From Stenotrophomonas maltophilia (lineage in GTDB: Bacteria > Pseudomonadota > Gammaproteobacteria > Xanthomonadales > Xanthomonadaceae), in the NCBI RefSeq assembly GCF_002799155.1, contig NZ_NERD01000002.1, positions 868,001 through 932,000 on the forward strand: DNA of 64,000 nt. Reading direction: 5' to 3'. The notes under the pieces are model-generated. The model saw only the letters and a list, made by a program, of their open reading frames with translations. It was not told the origin of the DNA and did not search any database. Below are positions 62,684 through 64,000 of this stretch, piece by piece (within the stretch, counting starts at the first letter, position 1; every line of letters begins with the position of its first letter). The position numbers and the translations under genes are program-made.

Positions 62684-63874
62684 TCAGGCGGCGTCGATGG
62701 CGTTCAGGGTCAGCTGGCGTGCCCGCTGGTCGGCGGACAACAGGACTTCCAGTGTATCGGCTGCTTGCGTCGGCAGTGTTGAAAGAGCGTTAGCAACCAG
62801 CTCCGGGATTGTCAGGAAACCGATCCGGCCCTGAAGAAACGCTGAAACCGCCTCCTCGTTGGCGGCGTTCAGCACTGCCGGCGCGGTGCCGCCGGCCTGC
62901 ATCGCCTGCCAGGCCAGGGCCAGGCAGGGGAAGGCGTCGGTGTCGGGGGCCTCGAAATCCAGGCGGCCCTGGGCCAGCAGGTCCAGCCCGGCCACGCCCG
63001 ATTCGATGCGCTGCGGCCAGCCCAGGCCAACGGCCAGGGTGGTGCGCATGTCCGGCAGGCCCATCTGTGCCAGGGTCGAACCATCGACGAACTCGACCAG
63101 CGAATGCACCAGGCTCTGCGGGTGCACCAGCACTTCGATGCGGTCACCGGGCACGGCGAACAGGTGGTGGGCCTCGATCACTTCCAGGCCCTTGTTCATC
63201 AACGTCGCCGAATCGACCGAGATCTTCGGTCCCATCGACCACTTCGGGTGGGCAACGGCCTGCGCCGGGGTCACCTGGGCCAGCTCAGCGCGGCTGCGGC
63301 CACGGAACGGGCCGCCGGAGGCGGTCAGCAGGATCCGGCGCACCCCGGCGCCATCGACGCTGGCGTCGCGCGAGCGCAGGCACTGGAAGATGGCGCTGTG
63401 TTCGCTGTCGATCGGGATGATTTCGGCCCCGGCACGTTCGGCGGTGCGGGTCAGCAGTTCGCCGGCCAGCACCAGCGATTCCTTGTTGGCCAGCAGGATG
63501 CGCTTGCCGGCGGCAGCCGCGGCCAGGGTCGAGGACAGGCCGGCCGCGCCGACGATGGCCGCGACCACGGTATCGCAGGCGTCGCTGGCGGCCAGCTGGT
63601 CCAGCGCGGCCTGGCCGGCATGGGCCTCGGTGGCCAGGCCGGCCTCGCGCAGGCCGTCGCGCAGTTCGGCGAACAGCGATGCGTCGGCGATCACCGCGTG
63701 CGCCGGCTTGTGCTGGCGGCACAACGCCAGCAGCGCCTGCACCTGGCGCCCGGCGGCGAGCACGGTGGCCTGGTAGCGCTGCGGGTGGCGGGCGATCACG
63801 TCCAGCGTGGAGGCACCGATCGAGCCGGTAGCGCCGAATACGGCGACCCGACGCAGGTCTGCAGCAGCATTCAT
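62684..63874 (-). CDS. dxr: 1-deoxy-D-xylulose-5-phosphate reductoisomerase
   Basis: A 396-residue enzyme of the MEP isoprenoid pathway (NADPH-dependent). NADPH site [20 protein letters not shown], the [12 protein letters not shown] region, metal ligands in [14 protein letters not shown] and the flexible loop [20 protein letters not shown] are intact. It provides undecaprenyl and ubiquinone precursors. Lies between cdsA and rseP as in many gammaproteobacteria. Confidence 0.98.
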   Translation of the reverse strand: MNAAADLRRVAVFGATGSIGASTLDVIARHPQRYQATVLAAGRQVQALLALCRQHKPAHAVIADASLFAELRDGLREAGLATEAHAGQAALDQLAASDACDTVVAAIVGAAGLSSTLAAAAAGKRILLANKESLVLAGELLTRTAERAGAEIIPIDSEHSAIFQCLRSRDASVDGAGVRRILLTASGGPFRGRSRAELAQVTPAQAVAHPKWSMGPKISVDSATLMNKGLEVIEAHHLFAVPGDRIEVLVHPQSLVHSLVEFVDGSTLAQMGLPDMRTTLAVGLGWPQRIESGVAGLDLLAQGRLDFEAPDTDAFPCLALAWQAMQAGGTAPAVLNAANEEAVSAFLQGRIGFLTIPELVANALSTLPTQAADTLEVLLSADQRARQLTLNAIDAA

Positions 63875-63876
63875 GG

Positions 63877-64000
63877 TCAGAACCCGAAGATTTCCTTGCC
63901 CAGCGCGAACACCGGTACGGCGGCCAGGACGCCGTCGACCCGGTCGAGCACACCGCCATGGCCCGGGATCAGGTGGCCCGAGTCCTTGGCGCCGGCGTGG
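63877..64000 (-). CDS. cdsA: phosphatidate cytidylyltransferase, C-terminal part
   Basis: Only the last 40 codons are inside the window; the gene runs off the right edge. The frame reads [19 protein letters not shown], the signature of CDP-diglyceride synthase, with a final short helix ending LGKEIFGF. It makes CDP-diacylglycerol for phospholipids. Its stop is two bases before the dxr start. Confidence 0.93.
   Translation of the reverse strand, partial: HAGAKDSGHLIPGHGGVLDRVDGVLAAVPVFALGKEIFGF

Overview
The window is a GC-rich (roughly two-thirds G+C by eye) chromosomal segment of a Xanthomonadaceae gammaproteobacterium, almost certainly Stenotrophomonas of the S. maltophilia complex. Evidence: the gene order bamA-lpxD-fabZ-lpxA-lpxB-rnhB-dnaE-accA, the many GTAG-type (SMAG) palindromes such as GTAGATCCACGCCATGCG, and a PL5 polysaccharide lyase resembling the one studied in S. 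maltophilia. No rRNA, tRNA, CRISPR array, integrase or transposase was recognised.

Region by region. 1-3.8 kb: secreted M28 peptidase, gltX, zur. 3.9-7.3 kb: a tetR-emrB-emrA type efflux operon on the minus strand, with a palindromic operator in front. 7.5-10.3 kb: a His-rich ZnuD-like TonB receptor and a MerC-family membrane protein, divergently transcribed, each with a Zur-box match, so probably under the zur gene found 4 kb away. 10.4-18.2 kb: ribosomal protein THX, a secreted phosphodiesterase, an alkylation-repair pair (Ada-AlkA fusion plus Ogt), a ClpP-like lipoprotein, a DUF4019 protein, a MAPEG protein and a UbiM-like hydroxylase. 18.5-20.4 kb: a DEAD-box helicase with a structured leader. 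20.7-26.8 kb: three c-di-GMP enzymes surrounding rluF. 26.9-28.1 kb: an AAA ATPase broken by a frameshift. 28.1-45.3 kb: transporters, a beta-lactamase-fold hydrolase, an ABC exporter, a phosphatase, a PL5 lyase, a DUF885 peptidase, small lipoproteins, a LysR/EamA divergent pair, a cyclophilin, and PadR plus its membrane partner. 45.4-64 kb: PHA depolymerase, a methyltransferase, HemJ/CopD, then the conserved minus-strand block accA, dnaE, rnhB, lpxB, lpxA, fabZ, lpxD, bamA, rseP, dxr and (cut by the window edge) cdsA, which makes phospholipid, lipid A and outer-membrane machinery. Many neighbours in that block overlap by ATGA, indicating translational coupling.

The least explained material is non-coding. 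At least five palindrome families fill the gaps: SMAG/GTAG repeats, GGGGTCAG palindromes, a 26-bp-arm element (two copies), a 60-bp conserved core whose outer arms differ between copies yet still pair (two copies), and a unit of about 250 bp present once as a giant inverted repeat and once singly, both times between convergent genes. The functional highlights are the predicted Zur regulon and the deaD leader. I did not find a convincing new multi-gene defence or biosynthetic system.
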